64,000 nt of DNA, from NCBI RefSeq assembly GCF_020832205.1, contig NZ_JAFIFD010000019.1, forward strand, positions 32,671-96,670, given 5' to 3'. The DNA is from Exiguobacterium sp. (GTDB lineage: Bacteria > Bacillota > Bacilli > Exiguobacteriales > Exiguobacteriaceae). Both the position numbers and the translations under genes were made by a program. How positions within the stretch are numbered: the stretch's first letter is position 1; every line of letters starts with the position of its first letter. The notes under the pieces are model-generated. The model made no database searches. It was not told the DNA's origin and saw nothing but the letters and a program-made list of their open reading frames with translations. This document shows positions 49,385 to 58,635 of the stretch, one piece after another.

Positions 49385-50101
49385 ATGTCGCAATCGACGC
49401 TTCAAACAGCGATTAAAGAAGAGTTACTAGCCCGCATCAAGAGCGGTCACTATAAAGAAGGCGAGAAGTTTCCGACCGAGTACGCGCTCTGTGAAGAGTT
49501 CGACGTCAGCCGGACGACGGTGCGCGGTGCGCTCAACCAACTGACGACGGAAGGCTATCTCGTCCGCCAGCAAGGACGCGGCACGTTCGTCGCCGGAAAG
49601 AAAGTGCGCCAGACGTTATCACATACACCGAACAATTATGCGGCCCAACTCGCCGTGCAAGGGAAGCGCGGCCAAGTGTCGCTCATCGAACTATCGGTCG
49701 TCTCGGCGACGAAGCAGCTCGCCGATATTTTCGCAGTCGACGAACAGGCACCGATTCAAAAGATTGAGCGGATTCGTCACGCCGACGGGCATCCGACGCA
49801 GTACGAGATTTCATTTATCCCGTGGAGCATCGCGCCGGGCATCACGAAAGATGAGGCCGAGCACTCGCTGTTCCAGACGCTCGCGAACGTCCATGACGTT
49901 CATGTCGCGAAGACGACCGAGGCGCTCGAGATCGCACTCTCCGATGAGAAAGTGAGCGACCTTCTCGACTGTCCGCTCGGGACCCCTTGCTTTTATATCG
50001 AGACGGTGACCGAGGACGCGTCAGGGAAAACAATTGAGTATTCACGGTCTTACTTCAGAGGGGACAAGACGAGTTTCGTCATCGAGCGGAGCTATGCCTG
50101 A
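49385..50101 (+). CDS. GntR-family regulator with UTRA domain
   Basis: 'GEKFPTEYALCEEFDVSRTTVRGALNQLTTEGYLVRQQGRGTFVAG'; UTRA-like C-terminus. Confidence 0.94.
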   Translation: MSQSTLQTAIKEELLARIKSGHYKEGEKFPTEYALCEEFDVSRTTVRGALNQLTTEGYLVRQQGRGTFVAGKKVRQTLSHTPNNYAAQLAVQGKRGQVSLIELSVVSATKQLADIFAVDEQAPIQKIERIRHADGHPTQYEISFIPWSIAPGITKDEAEHSLFQTLANVHDVHVAKTTEALEIALSDEKVSDLLDCPLGTPCFYIETVTEDASGKTIEYSRSYFRGDKTSFVIERSYA

Positions 50102-50130
50102 ACACGCCGACTATCGGCGTGTTTTTTTGT
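50101..50130 (+). terminator. Rho-independent terminator
   Basis: AACACGCCG-actat-CGGCGTGTTTTTTT. Confidence 0.85.
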
Positions 50131-50229
50131 CGTCATGATTCGCAAGCGATCTCGTCATAGGCTTCGACGCCCCTCATTCATTGCAACGCTCGCTCATGTT
50201 GCGTAAAGTTGATAGTAGAAAGGCGGGAT

Positions 50230-50457
50230 ATGATGTTGTTCAAAAAGAAAGCAGAAACAGAAGAAGCAGGAACGAAGCGATTTGTTGTGAAGCTGACGGA
50301 ACAGTTGCCGGAACTCGGGCAAGTCACGATCCTCGTCGACCAAGTGACAGGCGTCAACTATATCCAGACGTGGGTCGGCACGAGCGGCGGCATCACGCCG
50401 CTTGTTGACGCGAACGGAAACGTCGTCGTCGATGCGGTGTCTCACGTTCAGTCATGA
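50230..50457 (+). CDS. Small DUF6440-like protein
   Basis: 'VTILVDQVTGVNYIQTWVGTSGGITPLVDANGN'. Confidence 0.7.
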   Translation: MMLFKKKAETEEAGTKRFVVKLTEQLPELGQVTILVDQVTGVNYIQTWVGTSGGITPLVDANGNVVVDAVSHVQS

Positions 50458-50487
50458 TGAATCGGATGGAGAAAGGATCGAAGTCAC

Positions 50488-51192
50488 ATGCACATCATCG
50501 AATTTAAGGAGGTCAGTCACGGGGACATTTTACATAACGTGACGGGCTATTTTCGGGAAGGCCGGATCACGACGTTCGTCGGACCGAGCGGCGCCGGCAA
50601 GACGACATGTATGAAACATATTAACGGGCTGTTGTCGCCGGATTCGGGCGACATCTACTTCAAAGGCGAGAACATTCGGGACATCGACATCATCGCGTTG
50701 CGGAAACGAATCGGTATGGCGTTCCAGAGCGCGCCGATGGTTGACGGGACGGTGTACGACAACTTGAACTTGCCGAAAGCGATTTTCGGAGAGACGCTTG
50801 ACCGGGACAAAGCGAAAGACTTGCTTGAAAAAGTCGACTTGGATAACCTCTCGCTCGACAAGCCAATCAAAACGTTGTCCGGCGGGGAGCGGAGCCGGGT
50901 CGCCATCGCCCGGACGCTCGTCAACAAGCCGGACGTGTTGCTGTTAGACGAGATCACGGCGAGTCTCGACTATCGGACGGTGAAAGAGATTGAGCGGCTC
51001 ATCGTGAAGCTTCAAAAAGACTTCGGGGTGACCGTCATTTGGATCACGCACGACTTGGATCAAGCGAGACGCGTCAGTGACGACATGTGGTTTTTACGGA
51101 AAGGGGAATTGATCGAGTTCGGGGACGCCTCGTTCATCGATCAATCCGATAACCCGATGATCGGACGGTTCGTGAGGGGGGAAGAGCTATGA
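50488..51192 (+). CDS. ABC ATPase, FetA/YbbL-like
   Basis: 'FVGPSGAGKTTCMKHINGLLSPDSGDIYFKGENI', 'LSGGERSRVAIARTLVNKPDVLLLDEITASLD'. Confidence 0.88.
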   Translation: MHIIEFKEVSHGDILHNVTGYFREGRITTFVGPSGAGKTTCMKHINGLLSPDSGDIYFKGENIRDIDIIALRKRIGMAFQSAPMVDGTVYDNLNLPKAIFGETLDRDKAKDLLEKVDLDNLSLDKPIKTLSGGERSRVAIARTLVNKPDVLLLDEITASLDYRTVKEIERLIVKLQKDFGVTVIWITHDLDQARRVSDDMWFLRKGELIEFGDASFIDQSDNPMIGRFVRGEEL

Positions 51193-51962
51193 CGTTCGTT
51201 GAATTGATGACGTCGCTCATTTTCGTGGCGATTCCGCTCGGACTGGCGTTGTTCTTGAAGCTCGGACTCGAGCGCGATATTTTGATCGCGACGGTCCGCT
51301 CGATCGTCCAACTGCTCCTCATCGGCTACATCTTGACGTTCGTCTTCGAGAGCGACAACCCGGTGTTCATGTTGCTCATGATCCTTCTCATGATCGGGGC
51401 GGCAACGCAGAACATCATCAAAAAAGGGGATGGCATCCCCGGTATCACGTGGATGATCGTCCTCACGCTCGTCACGGTCGAGGCGCTGACGATGGGACTC
51501 ATGCTCGGGCTCGGGATTATCCCGTTCGAGCCGGACAAAGTCATCCCAATCAGCGGGATGGTCATCGGAAACTGTATGGTGTTGTCGCTCCTCTTCTTGA
51601 ACAAGTTCAAAGACGAGGTCGAGCGGAGCGATGAAGTCATCGAGCTCATCTTGTCGATGGGCGGGGCGCCGAAGACGGCGATCGACCGGAGTTTGAAGAA
51701 CGCCATCCGCACGAGCATGATCCCGACCGTCGAGGCGCAAAAGACGATGGGTCTCGTCCAACTGCCAGGGATGATGAGCGGTCTCATCATCGGCGGGGCC
51801 GACCCGATGGAGGCGGTATTGTATCAACTTCTCATCTTGTTCCTCATCTTGACGACGGCGACGATCTCGGCCGTCATGGTCGGGTATCTCGCGTATCCGC
51901 GCCTGTTCAACGAAAAGCTCCAGTTTGTTGGATTGACGTATCGGAAAGGGGACACGACATGA
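51189..51962 (+). CDS. FetB/YbbM-family ABC permease
   Basis: 'RDILIATVRSIVQLLLIGYIL', 'VQLPGMMSGLIIGGADPMEAVLYQLLI'. Confidence 0.92.
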   Translation: MTFVELMTSLIFVAIPLGLALFLKLGLERDILIATVRSIVQLLLIGYILTFVFESDNPVFMLLMILLMIGAATQNIIKKGDGIPGITWMIVLTLVTVEALTMGLMLGLGIIPFEPDKVIPISGMVIGNCMVLSLLFLNKFKDEVERSDEVIELILSMGGAPKTAIDRSLKNAIRTSMIPTVEAQKTMGLVQLPGMMSGLIIGGADPMEAVLYQLLILFLILTTATISAVMVGYLAYPRLFNEKLQFVGLTYRKGDTT

Positions 51963-52321
51963 TCACAGGCATCCATCACGTGCAAATTACGATTCCAAAA
52001 GGAGAGGAGCCGCGTGCCCGTGACTTTTATTGCGGAGTCCTCGGATTAAAAGAGATGGAAAAGCCTGCCTCCCTGCAAGGACGCGGCGGATTTTGGCTTC
52101 AAGTCGGCGGTCAAAGCGTCCACGTCGGCACCGAGGACGGATTCGACCGGCTGACGACCAAAGCACACGTCGCCTACGCCGTGACTGATTTGACAGTCTG
52201 GGAACGGAAGCTTGAGGCAGAAGGAATCGAACGGATAAAAGGCATCCCGATCCCTGGTTTCGACCGGTTCGAGTTCCGTGATCCGTTCGGAAACCGAGTG
52301 GAGATGATTCAAGCCATATGA
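51959..52321 (+). CDS. VOC/glyoxalase-fold protein
   Basis: 'ITGIHHVQITIPKGEEPRARDFYCGVLGLKEMEKP', 'FRDPFGNRVEMIQ'. Confidence 0.9.
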   Translation: MITGIHHVQITIPKGEEPRARDFYCGVLGLKEMEKPASLQGRGGFWLQVGGQSVHVGTEDGFDRLTTKAHVAYAVTDLTVWERKLEAEGIERIKGIPIPGFDRFEFRDPFGNRVEMIQAI

Positions 52322-52353
52322 AGAGGGAGCACCCGCGATGGGTGCTCCCTTTG
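52321..52353. terminator. Terminator between convergent genes
   Basis: AGAGGGAGCACCC-gcgat-GGGTGCTCCCTTT. Confidence 0.75.
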
Positions 52354-52360
52354 TCGTGTT

Positions 52361-52879
52361 TTAGGAGATGCCGAACAGTTCCGTGACGGCTGTCCAGCTC
52401 GATGGGTAGGCGTTGCTGCCCGAGTGTTGATGCAACAGTTTCCCGTGACGTTTCACAACGAGGCTCCACTGCGTCCCATCGGTCGTATAATACCCTTTTT
52501 CCACGAACTCGTCGGGCCAACGATGGAAGGAGAAGGAGACGAATCGCTCGTGGACGCGCAGCGCATCCTCTTTTTCATACCAACCCGAACGAGGGATGGC
52601 CACGCTCAAATCGTATTCCTCGCGCCATAGGATGTCCCGTTTGACCGATCCGTCTTCAAAAAACGTCAACGTGGACTCGTTATGGACGCCGAAGCCGCCG
52701 ACAGAAAACCTGACGATGATTGTCGGTCGTCTTTTACGGATCGCATCGAGCGGAATCGTCGGCTCGAACATCAACTTCTTTCGACGCTCTTCCATGAGCG
52801 CCAATTTTTCATCTGCCGTACTGCCCGGCTTTCGGATCGTCGGTGCCAAACGTGTCAGTTTACCCGTGTTCATGTTCAT
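52361..52879 (-). CDS. Hypothetical protein
   Basis: Continuous 172-aa ORF, no recognised family, own terminator. Confidence 0.55.
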   Translation of the reverse strand: MNMNTGKLTRLAPTIRKPGSTADEKLALMEERRKKLMFEPTIPLDAIRKRRPTIIVRFSVGGFGVHNESTLTFFEDGSVKRDILWREEYDLSVAIPRSGWYEKEDALRVHERFVSFSFHRWPDEFVEKGYYTTDGTQWSLVVKRHGKLLHQHSGSNAYPSSWTAVTELFGIS

Positions 52880-52968
52880 TCGCTCCGTCTTGATGTGTCA
52901 TGAAACTATATTTTAGAGCATCATGACAACAAAGGTGATGACAATAATGATCCAGATGAACGAAAAAA

Positions 52969-53002
52969 AGGAGCGCCCGAAATCGGGTGCTCCGTTGTTA
53001 AG
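52969..53002 (-). terminator. Rho-independent terminator
   Basis: minus strand GGAGCACCCGA-ttTCGGGCGCTCCTTTTTTT. Confidence 0.75.
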
Positions 53003-53339
53003 CGGCGATTGTCCCTTGATGGAATCGCATTTTCCACACGCCGTCAATCCTGACCCAAATCGAGCTGCGAAGCGCAGTCTTTCCGGTCGCGTGGTTCTCG
53101 GTCCGGTACGTGGCGAGGACGACGTCGTCACGGATGACTTCGAGGTTGAAGTCGGTGAGCGAGACGTCGATCTCTCCGAGGTCCATCGTGTTCGTGTCCT
53201 CTTCTTTGTAGAGGAGGCGTCCGGAACTGCCGATTTCAAAGAAATCCTCGGTCACGAGTTCGCGCAACCGCTCCGGCGACGTCCGCACTTCCTTCGTCAA
53301 CAACAGCCGTTCTTTCTCTTCGATCAATGGGGCAAGCAT
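52998..53339 (-). CDS. DUF4440/NTF2-like protein
   Basis: 'LVTEDFFEIGSSGRLLYKEE', 'VLATYRTENHATGKTALRSSIWVRIDGVWKMRFHQGT'. Confidence 0.8.
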   Translation of the reverse strand: MLAPLIEEKERLLLTKEVRTSPERLRELVTEDFFEIGSSGRLLYKEEDTNTMDLGEIDVSLTDFNLEVIRDDVVLATYRTENHATGKTALRSSIWVRIDGVWKMRFHQGTIAA

Positions 53340-53363
53340 CGCGTCACTCCTTCCGAAAAAACG

Positions 53364-53699
53364 TTAACCGTGTACCGTATTCGTTTTCCCGAAATTCATG
53401 ACGATAACACCGAGCACGATGACGATGAGTCCGATACTGTTCAGCGTCGACAACACTTCGCCGTAGACGAACACACCGATGAGCCCCGTCGCCACCGTAC
53501 CGAGTCCGGCCCAGACACTGTAAGCGATGCTGAGCGGAATCGTCTTCAAGACGATGCCCATGAGCGTGAACGAGACGGCGAAACTCACGAGCAAGATCAC
53601 GCTTGGGATGAGCTGAGTGAACCCGTCCGACAGCTTCAACATCGACGTCCCGAGCACCTCGAACGCGATCGAGAACAGCAAGATGATATAACCTTTCAT
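53364..53699 (-). CDS. SMR-family efflux protein
   Basis: 'IILLFSIAFEVLGTSMLKLSDGFTQLIPS', 'IPLSIAYSVWAGLGTVATGLIGVFVYGE'. Confidence 0.92.
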   Translation of the reverse strand: MKGYIILLFSIAFEVLGTSMLKLSDGFTQLIPSVILLVSFAVSFTLMGIVLKTIPLSIAYSVWAGLGTVATGLIGVFVYGEVLSTLNSIGLIVIVLGVIVMNFGKTNTVHG

Positions 53700-53710
53700 T
53701 CGTGTCCCTC

Positions 53711-54019
53711 CTATATTTTCATCAAGACGAGCCCAACGATGACGAGCCCGATGCCGAGGACGGTCTGTTTGCGGACTTGCTCGTTGAAGACGAGGAAGCC
53801 GATGAGCGCCGTCGCGGCCGTGCCGACCCCGCTCCAAAACGCGTAGGCGAAACTGAGCGGGATGGACAAGAGGGCGAGCGATAACAAATAAAACGCGGTC
53901 ACGTAACCGAGCGCGACCCCGATAATCGGGAGACGGTTCGTCGACGTCGCGTTCAGTTTTAACATGCTCGAGCCGAACACTTCCGCGATAATCGCGGCAA
54001 CTAGATAAGCAAAACCCAT
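53711..54019 (-). CDS. SMR-family efflux protein (partner)
   Basis: 'YLVAAIIAEVFGSSMLKLNATSTNRLPI', 'IPLSFAYAFWSGVGTAATALIGFLVFNE'. Confidence 0.92.
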   Translation of the reverse strand: MGFAYLVAAIIAEVFGSSMLKLNATSTNRLPIIGVALGYVTAFYLLSLALLSIPLSFAYAFWSGVGTAATALIGFLVFNEQVRKQTVLGIGLVIVGLVLMKI

Positions 54020-54156
54020 ATAACCGTGACCTCCAACAACGTCAGTATTGTATTCAATGTCATCACTTTCTGTACGTTGCTGTGAATGTAGCAAAATATA
54101 TGAGGGTTGTCGATAAAATGAGGTGATGGGATAATTAGGAAAAAGGAGGTGGAGCC

Positions 54157-54729
54157 GTGGGTTCACACTTGATGCATCTCGTCATCGCGAATGAGGTATG
54201 GCCACGTTTATCGAATGTTGATCAAAAGGGATTTTTGCTTGGAAATCTAGCACCTGACGCGACGACGGTGAAGCAGGATACACATTATTATGCAGGAAAC
54301 CACAACGATTTGACGCGTAGGCTCGACATTGAGCGGTATTGGGCAGAGAGCATTCATACAGACATGTCCTTTCGGCTCGGTTATTATTGTCACCTCGTCG
54401 CGGACGAGATTTGGTTGCAAGGTTTCTATAAGGGCTGGTTGAAGCAAGTCATTACGCAGGATCAGTCAAAACAGACAGCTTACTACGCTGACTTTGACGC
54501 CTATAACGCGCCGCTAGCGAAACGTCTTGGCAACTTTGATTTCGAGATGTTGAAGACCGATGTGACAGATGAACTGTTCGAACTGATTAAGAAAATCGAG
54601 CAGGATGCACAAGCAACAATTGAAGGCACATACACGATGTTTTTACCGCATCAATTCGAAGGATACGTTGATACGTGTGTCATTCGATGCTGTGAGATGG
54701 TCCGACAGAAGCACAGGGTGTTTGTATGA
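54157..54729 (+). CDS. Zinc-dependent phospholipase C-like domain protein
   Basis: 'GSHLMHLVIANEVW ... FLLGNLAPDAT ... DTHYYAGNHNDLTRRLDIERYW ... LGYYCHLVADEIW' His/Asp pattern. Confidence 0.72.
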   Translation: MGSHLMHLVIANEVWPRLSNVDQKGFLLGNLAPDATTVKQDTHYYAGNHNDLTRRLDIERYWAESIHTDMSFRLGYYCHLVADEIWLQGFYKGWLKQVITQDQSKQTAYYADFDAYNAPLAKRLGNFDFEMLKTDVTDELFELIKKIEQDAQATIEGTYTMFLPHQFEGYVDTCVIRCCEMVRQKHRVFV

Positions 54730-55016
54730 ACCGCGGTCTATACGCACCACTCTACACCACGCTCGCGCTTTTTTTGGTGACACTGCTAACGCTGTTCACA
54801 TTGAACGGCCGCGTCTTTCCGAATTTAGACTTGCTAACAGCGATTTGGGTGTACCTCGCCTTGGATATCGCGTTACTCGCCACACTCATCTGGGGTCTAT
54901 TCTCAAAAGACAAGTTTGTAAAAGTGTTCAGCCTCCTAGCGAACATCGGGTTGATTGTGCCGCTATCGATTTGGATTTTTCTGTTGCTCCTCGCGAATGG
55001 GATTTCGGAAACATGA
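54726..55016 (+). CDS. Small membrane protein
   Basis: ATGA overlap with upstream gene, three hydrophobic helices. Confidence 0.6.
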   Translation: MNRGLYAPLYTTLALFLVTLLTLFTLNGRVFPNLDLLTAIWVYLALDIALLATLIWGLFSKDKFVKVFSLLANIGLIVPLSIWIFLLLLANGISET

Positions 55017-55303
55017 GAGGCGATGAACCAAACGCGCCATTTTTGATGCGGCCTGTCCCGTTTTTCATCTTGTGTGCTCTCTGCGGACCTCTCGCGTTGG
55101 CACTCGTCGTCATCTACTGGCGCAATCTGCCTGAAGATATCCGGGGCCCTCATTTGATTATCGTCATCATCTTTTCACTATTTTTCATCGTGAAACTGCT
55201 CCCCGACGGCCTCCTGCAAATCATCCTCTTTTCGTTCACGTACACGTTCGTGTTATTTCTCACTTACAGCATTCTCGGGAGAAAGAGAAATAAGAAAAAC
55301 TGA
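55013..55303 (+). CDS. Small membrane protein
   Basis: In-frame part of track ORF 54605..55303 from MRGDEPNAPFLM; ATGA overlap with upstream gene. Confidence 0.6.
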   Translation: MRGDEPNAPFLMRPVPFFILCALCGPLALALVVIYWRNLPEDIRGPHLIIVIIFSLFFIVKLLPDGLLQIILFSFTYTFVLFLTYSILGRKRNKKN

Positions 55304-55316
55304 ACGATCCCCCCTT

Positions 55317-55350
55317 CAGAAAGTGGTCGAGCACCACTTTCTTTTTATTT
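55317..55350 (+). terminator. Rho-independent terminator
   Basis: AGAAAGTGGT-cgagc-ACCACTTTCTTTTT. Confidence 0.75.
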
Positions 55351-55447
55351 TGCATTAATGGTAGGAAAAAGATTTCCAATCCTGTTTTGAAAATTTGGCA
55401 TTGCACATCCTTTTTTTGTTTGATATGCTTCTCAATGAAAACGACAA

Positions 55448-55462
55448 TGATAATCATTATCA
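55448..55462. promoter_or_regulatory. Fur box
   Basis: TGATAATCATTATCA in AATGATAATCATTATCAATG, upstream of siderophore operon. Confidence 0.9.
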
Positions 55463-55567
55463 ATGAGAAAGTGTTCACATGAGAATCCATACATAGAACA
55501 GAGGATGTGGACACGTTCGAATTGAGACGATCGTCATTCAACACAGATACATAAGGAGATGGACGGA

Positions 55568-56569
55568 ATGGGGAAATTTAAAGTGTCACTCATGTTGACA
55601 TTGCTCGTCTTCGTACTTGCCGCATGCGGCGGGACGACAGAGACGAAAGACACAGGAGAAGTAGAAGGGGCGGAAGCGCCAAAAACGGTTGAGATCACGG
55701 ATGCCCACGGCACGATCGAAGTCCCGGTCAATCCGGAGAAAGTCGTCGCTCTCGATAACCGCACGTTCGAGACGCTCGCGGCGTGGAACATCGAACTCGC
55801 GGCGGCACCGATCGGGTTGTTGCCGGCCGAGTCACCGTACGCAAAAGATAGCGATATCGCTGACGTCGGTATGCACTTTGAGCCGAACTTAGAGGCGATC
55901 GCGGGAGTCGACCCGGACGTCGTCATCGTCGGCCAACGTTTCGCCGATTACTACGAAGACATCAAAAAACTCGTGCCGAACGCGGCCGTGATCGACTTGT
56001 ACATTGACATCCCGGAAGATATCGGGACACCAGGTGAGATTTTAGTCAAAGGATTGACGGATACGACGCTCACACTCGGGAAAATCTTTGATAAGAACGA
56101 CGAGGCGGCACAGCTCGTCGCCGATCTCGACAACTCAATCGACGGTGTGAAATCAGCTTACAACGGTGAAGACACGATCATGTCGGTCATCGTCTCAGGC
56201 GGAGACATCGGGTTCTCGGCACCGATTTCGGGTCGCGTCTACGGACCGATGTACGACATCTTCGGTTGGACACCGGCGCTAGAAGTCGAGAAGACGACAG
56301 GCGACCACCAAGGCGATGAAGTCTCGGTCGAAGCGATCGCTGAAAGCAACCCGGACTGGTTGTTCGTGCTTGACCGTGACGCACCGCTCGCTAGTGCGGA
56401 AGGTGCGGTACCGGCGGCGGACGTCATCGACAACGCTCCGGCACTTCAAAAGACGACAGCCGTCAAAGACGGAAACATCGTCTACGCACCGAACGACACG
56501 TACTTGAACGAGTCGATTCAAACGTACTCTGAAATGTTCAACGACATCGCAGCGGCGCTCAAGAAGTAA
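55568..56569 (+). CDS. Siderophore ABC substrate-binding lipoprotein (YclQ/FatB-like)
   Basis: Lipobox 'LAAC', 'VEITDAHGTIEVPVNPEKVVALDNRTFETLAAW'. Confidence 0.92.
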   Translation: MGKFKVSLMLTLLVFVLAACGGTTETKDTGEVEGAEAPKTVEITDAHGTIEVPVNPEKVVALDNRTFETLAAWNIELAAAPIGLLPAESPYAKDSDIADVGMHFEPNLEAIAGVDPDVVIVGQRFADYYEDIKKLVPNAAVIDLYIDIPEDIGTPGEILVKGLTDTTLTLGKIFDKNDEAAQLVADLDNSIDGVKSAYNGEDTIMSVIVSGGDIGFSAPISGRVYGPMYDIFGWTPALEVEKTTGDHQGDEVSVEAIAESNPDWLFVLDRDAPLASAEGAVPAADVIDNAPALQKTTAVKDGNIVYAPNDTYLNESIQTYSEMFNDIAAALKK

Positions 56570-56581
56570 GGGCGTGCTGTC

Positions 56582-57577
56582 GTGCAAAAACCACTAACTC
56601 GGGTTGAGACATTGTCTCAGCCCTCCTTTTCTACTATTTGGACGAAGTCTTTTCTCATCGCGACGCTCTTTGTGTTGATGCTCGCGGTCTTATCGCTCTT
56701 TACGGGCGTCTATGACATTCGCGCCGACTTCGATATGTTTTGGATCACCCGTGTCCCGCGGACGGTCGCTCTCATGTTGACGGGTGCGGCGATGGCGATG
56801 TCTGGACTCGTCATGCAACTCATCACCCAAAACCGACTCGTCGAACCGACGACGACCGGTACGCTCGAATGGGCCGGGCTCGGGCTTTTGACCGTATACT
56901 TGCTCGTCCCGGCTCCGACGCTCATGATGCGGATGACGGGAGCGATCGTGTTCTCGTTCGTCGGCACGATGGTGTTCTTTTGGTTTTTGCGGTCGGTCAA
57001 ACTGCGTTCGTCGTTGATCGTCCCGATCATCGGGCTCATGCTCGGTGCGGTCATCTCGGCCGTCTCGACGTTCCTCGGTCTCTTCTTCCGCATGAGCCAG
57101 ACGCTAGAAGGCTGGTTCGTCGGTTCGTTCGCCTCGGTGCAGGTCGGGCGTTACGAGTATTTATGGCTCATCATCATCGCCACGGTGCTCATCTTCTTGC
57201 TCGCGAACCGGTTGACGCTCGCCGGGCTCGGGGAAGATGTCGCGACGAGCCTCGGCGTCAACTACAATCAGCTCATGATGATCGCGACGGGACTCATCGC
57301 ACTATCGGTCGGCGTCGTCGCGACGGTCATCGGTAACTTGCCGTTCCTCGGCTTGATCGTCCCGAACCTCGTCTCGATGTTTCGCGGGGACGACCTGCGC
57401 AGCAACTTGCCGTGGGTGTGTGTCGTCGGGATGGGGGCGATCCTCGTCAGTGACTTGATCTCACGGACGATCATCGCGCCGTTCGAACTGCCGGTATCAC
57501 TTATTCTCGGAACAGTCGGGGCGATTGTCTTCATCACGATCTTACTGAGACAACGCAAGCAAGGAGGGGTTCGATGA
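56582..57577 (+). CDS. FecCD-family siderophore permease (YclN-like)
   Basis: 'WITRVPRTVALMLTGAAMAMSGLVMQLITQNRLVEPTTTG'. Confidence 0.92.
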   Translation: MQKPLTRVETLSQPSFSTIWTKSFLIATLFVLMLAVLSLFTGVYDIRADFDMFWITRVPRTVALMLTGAAMAMSGLVMQLITQNRLVEPTTTGTLEWAGLGLLTVYLLVPAPTLMMRMTGAIVFSFVGTMVFFWFLRSVKLRSSLIVPIIGLMLGAVISAVSTFLGLFFRMSQTLEGWFVGSFASVQVGRYEYLWLIIIATVLIFLLANRLTLAGLGEDVATSLGVNYNQLMMIATGLIALSVGVVATVIGNLPFLGLIVPNLVSMFRGDDLRSNLPWVCVVGMGAILVSDLISRTIIAPFELPVSLILGTVGAIVFITILLRQRKQGGVR

Positions 57578-58635
57578 GTACGGTCATAGAGAAAGACGTG
57601 TACGAGGTCGACGTCCATCCGCTCGAAGGAGCAGAACGGAGCGCCTCCGCGTTTCGGTCGAAACGAGAAGAACGCCGCTATTGGTTGTTCCTCGCCGCTT
57701 TCATCGTCGGAGGCATTCTTTGTGCGCTCGGTCTGTTGCTGTACAACAACCCGGTGCCGATCGATTCGCCGTCGTTTTGGCCGGTCGTCGAGCGGCGCAT
57801 CGTCGCCGTCACGACGATGGCGATCGCGGCACTTTGTCAAAGTCTCGCCACCGTCGCTTTCCATTCGGTGACGAACAACCGCATCATCACGCCGTCGCTC
57901 CTCGGGTACGACGCGCTTTATTCGACGATTCAGACGAGCATGATTTTCTTCTTCGGGGCCGGTGCCTTAGTCGGCTTCACCGGGACGGGGGCGTTTTTGA
58001 CGCAAGTCGGGCTGATGGTGCTAATGAGTCTATTGTTGTACGGCTGGCTGTTATCGGGGAAATACGCCAACCTGCAGCTCATGCTCTTGATCGGGATTAT
58101 CATCGGGACCGGGCTCAACTCGGTATCGACGTTCATGCGCCGCATGCTCGCGCCGTCTGACTTTGATATCCTGCAGGCGCGGCTGTTCGGTTCGGTGACG
58201 AACGCGGACGCGGCTTACTTTCCGATCGTCATCCCGATCGTGCTCGTCGTCGGCGTCTTGCTTTATGCGTTCTCGAACCGACTCAATATTGTCTCGCTCG
58301 GGAAAGACGTCGCGACGACGTTCGGGGTGAACCATCGCGGGAGCGTCATCTATACGCTCATTCTCATCTCGCTCTTAATGTCGGTGTCGACCGCTTTGAT
58401 CGGACCGCTCACGTTCTTCGGCTTCCTTGTCGCGACGCTCAGCTATCAAGTCGCTTCGACGTATGACCATAAATACGTCTTCCCGATGGCGTTCGCGCTC
58501 GGGTTCTTCGTTTTGACGAGCGCCTATTTCTTCATGTACCACATCTTCAACACGCCAAGCGTCGTCTCCGTCATCATCGAACTGTTCGGCGGCGTCATTT
58601 TCTTGGCAGTCATTTTAAGAAAGAGGTCACTATGA
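57574..58635 (+). CDS. FecCD-family siderophore permease (YclO-like)
   Basis: 'SLATVAFHSVTNNRIITPSLLGYDALYSTIQTS'; ATGA overlap. Confidence 0.9.
   Translation: MSTVIEKDVYEVDVHPLEGAERSASAFRSKREERRYWLFLAAFIVGGILCALGLLLYNNPVPIDSPSFWPVVERRIVAVTTMAIAALCQSLATVAFHSVTNNRIITPSLLGYDALYSTIQTSMIFFFGAGALVGFTGTGAFLTQVGLMVLMSLLLYGWLLSGKYANLQLMLLIGIIIGTGLNSVSTFMRRMLAPSDFDILQARLFGSVTNADAAYFPIVIPIVLVVGVLLYAFSNRLNIVSLGKDVATTFGVNHRGSVIYTLILISLLMSVSTALIGPLTFFGFLVATLSYQVASTYDHKYVFPMAFALGFFVLTSAYFFMYHIFNTPSVVSVIIELFGGVIFLAVILRKRSL

Noticed and set aside
52923-53846. 307-aa plus-strand ORF
   Set aside because: Antisense to the DUF4440-like and SMR genes; low-complexity Arg/Asp/Glu/His content
54020-54156. Guanidine (ykkC) riboswitch upstream of the SMR pair
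   Set aside because: No recognisable ykkC motif by eye; a covariance scan would settle it
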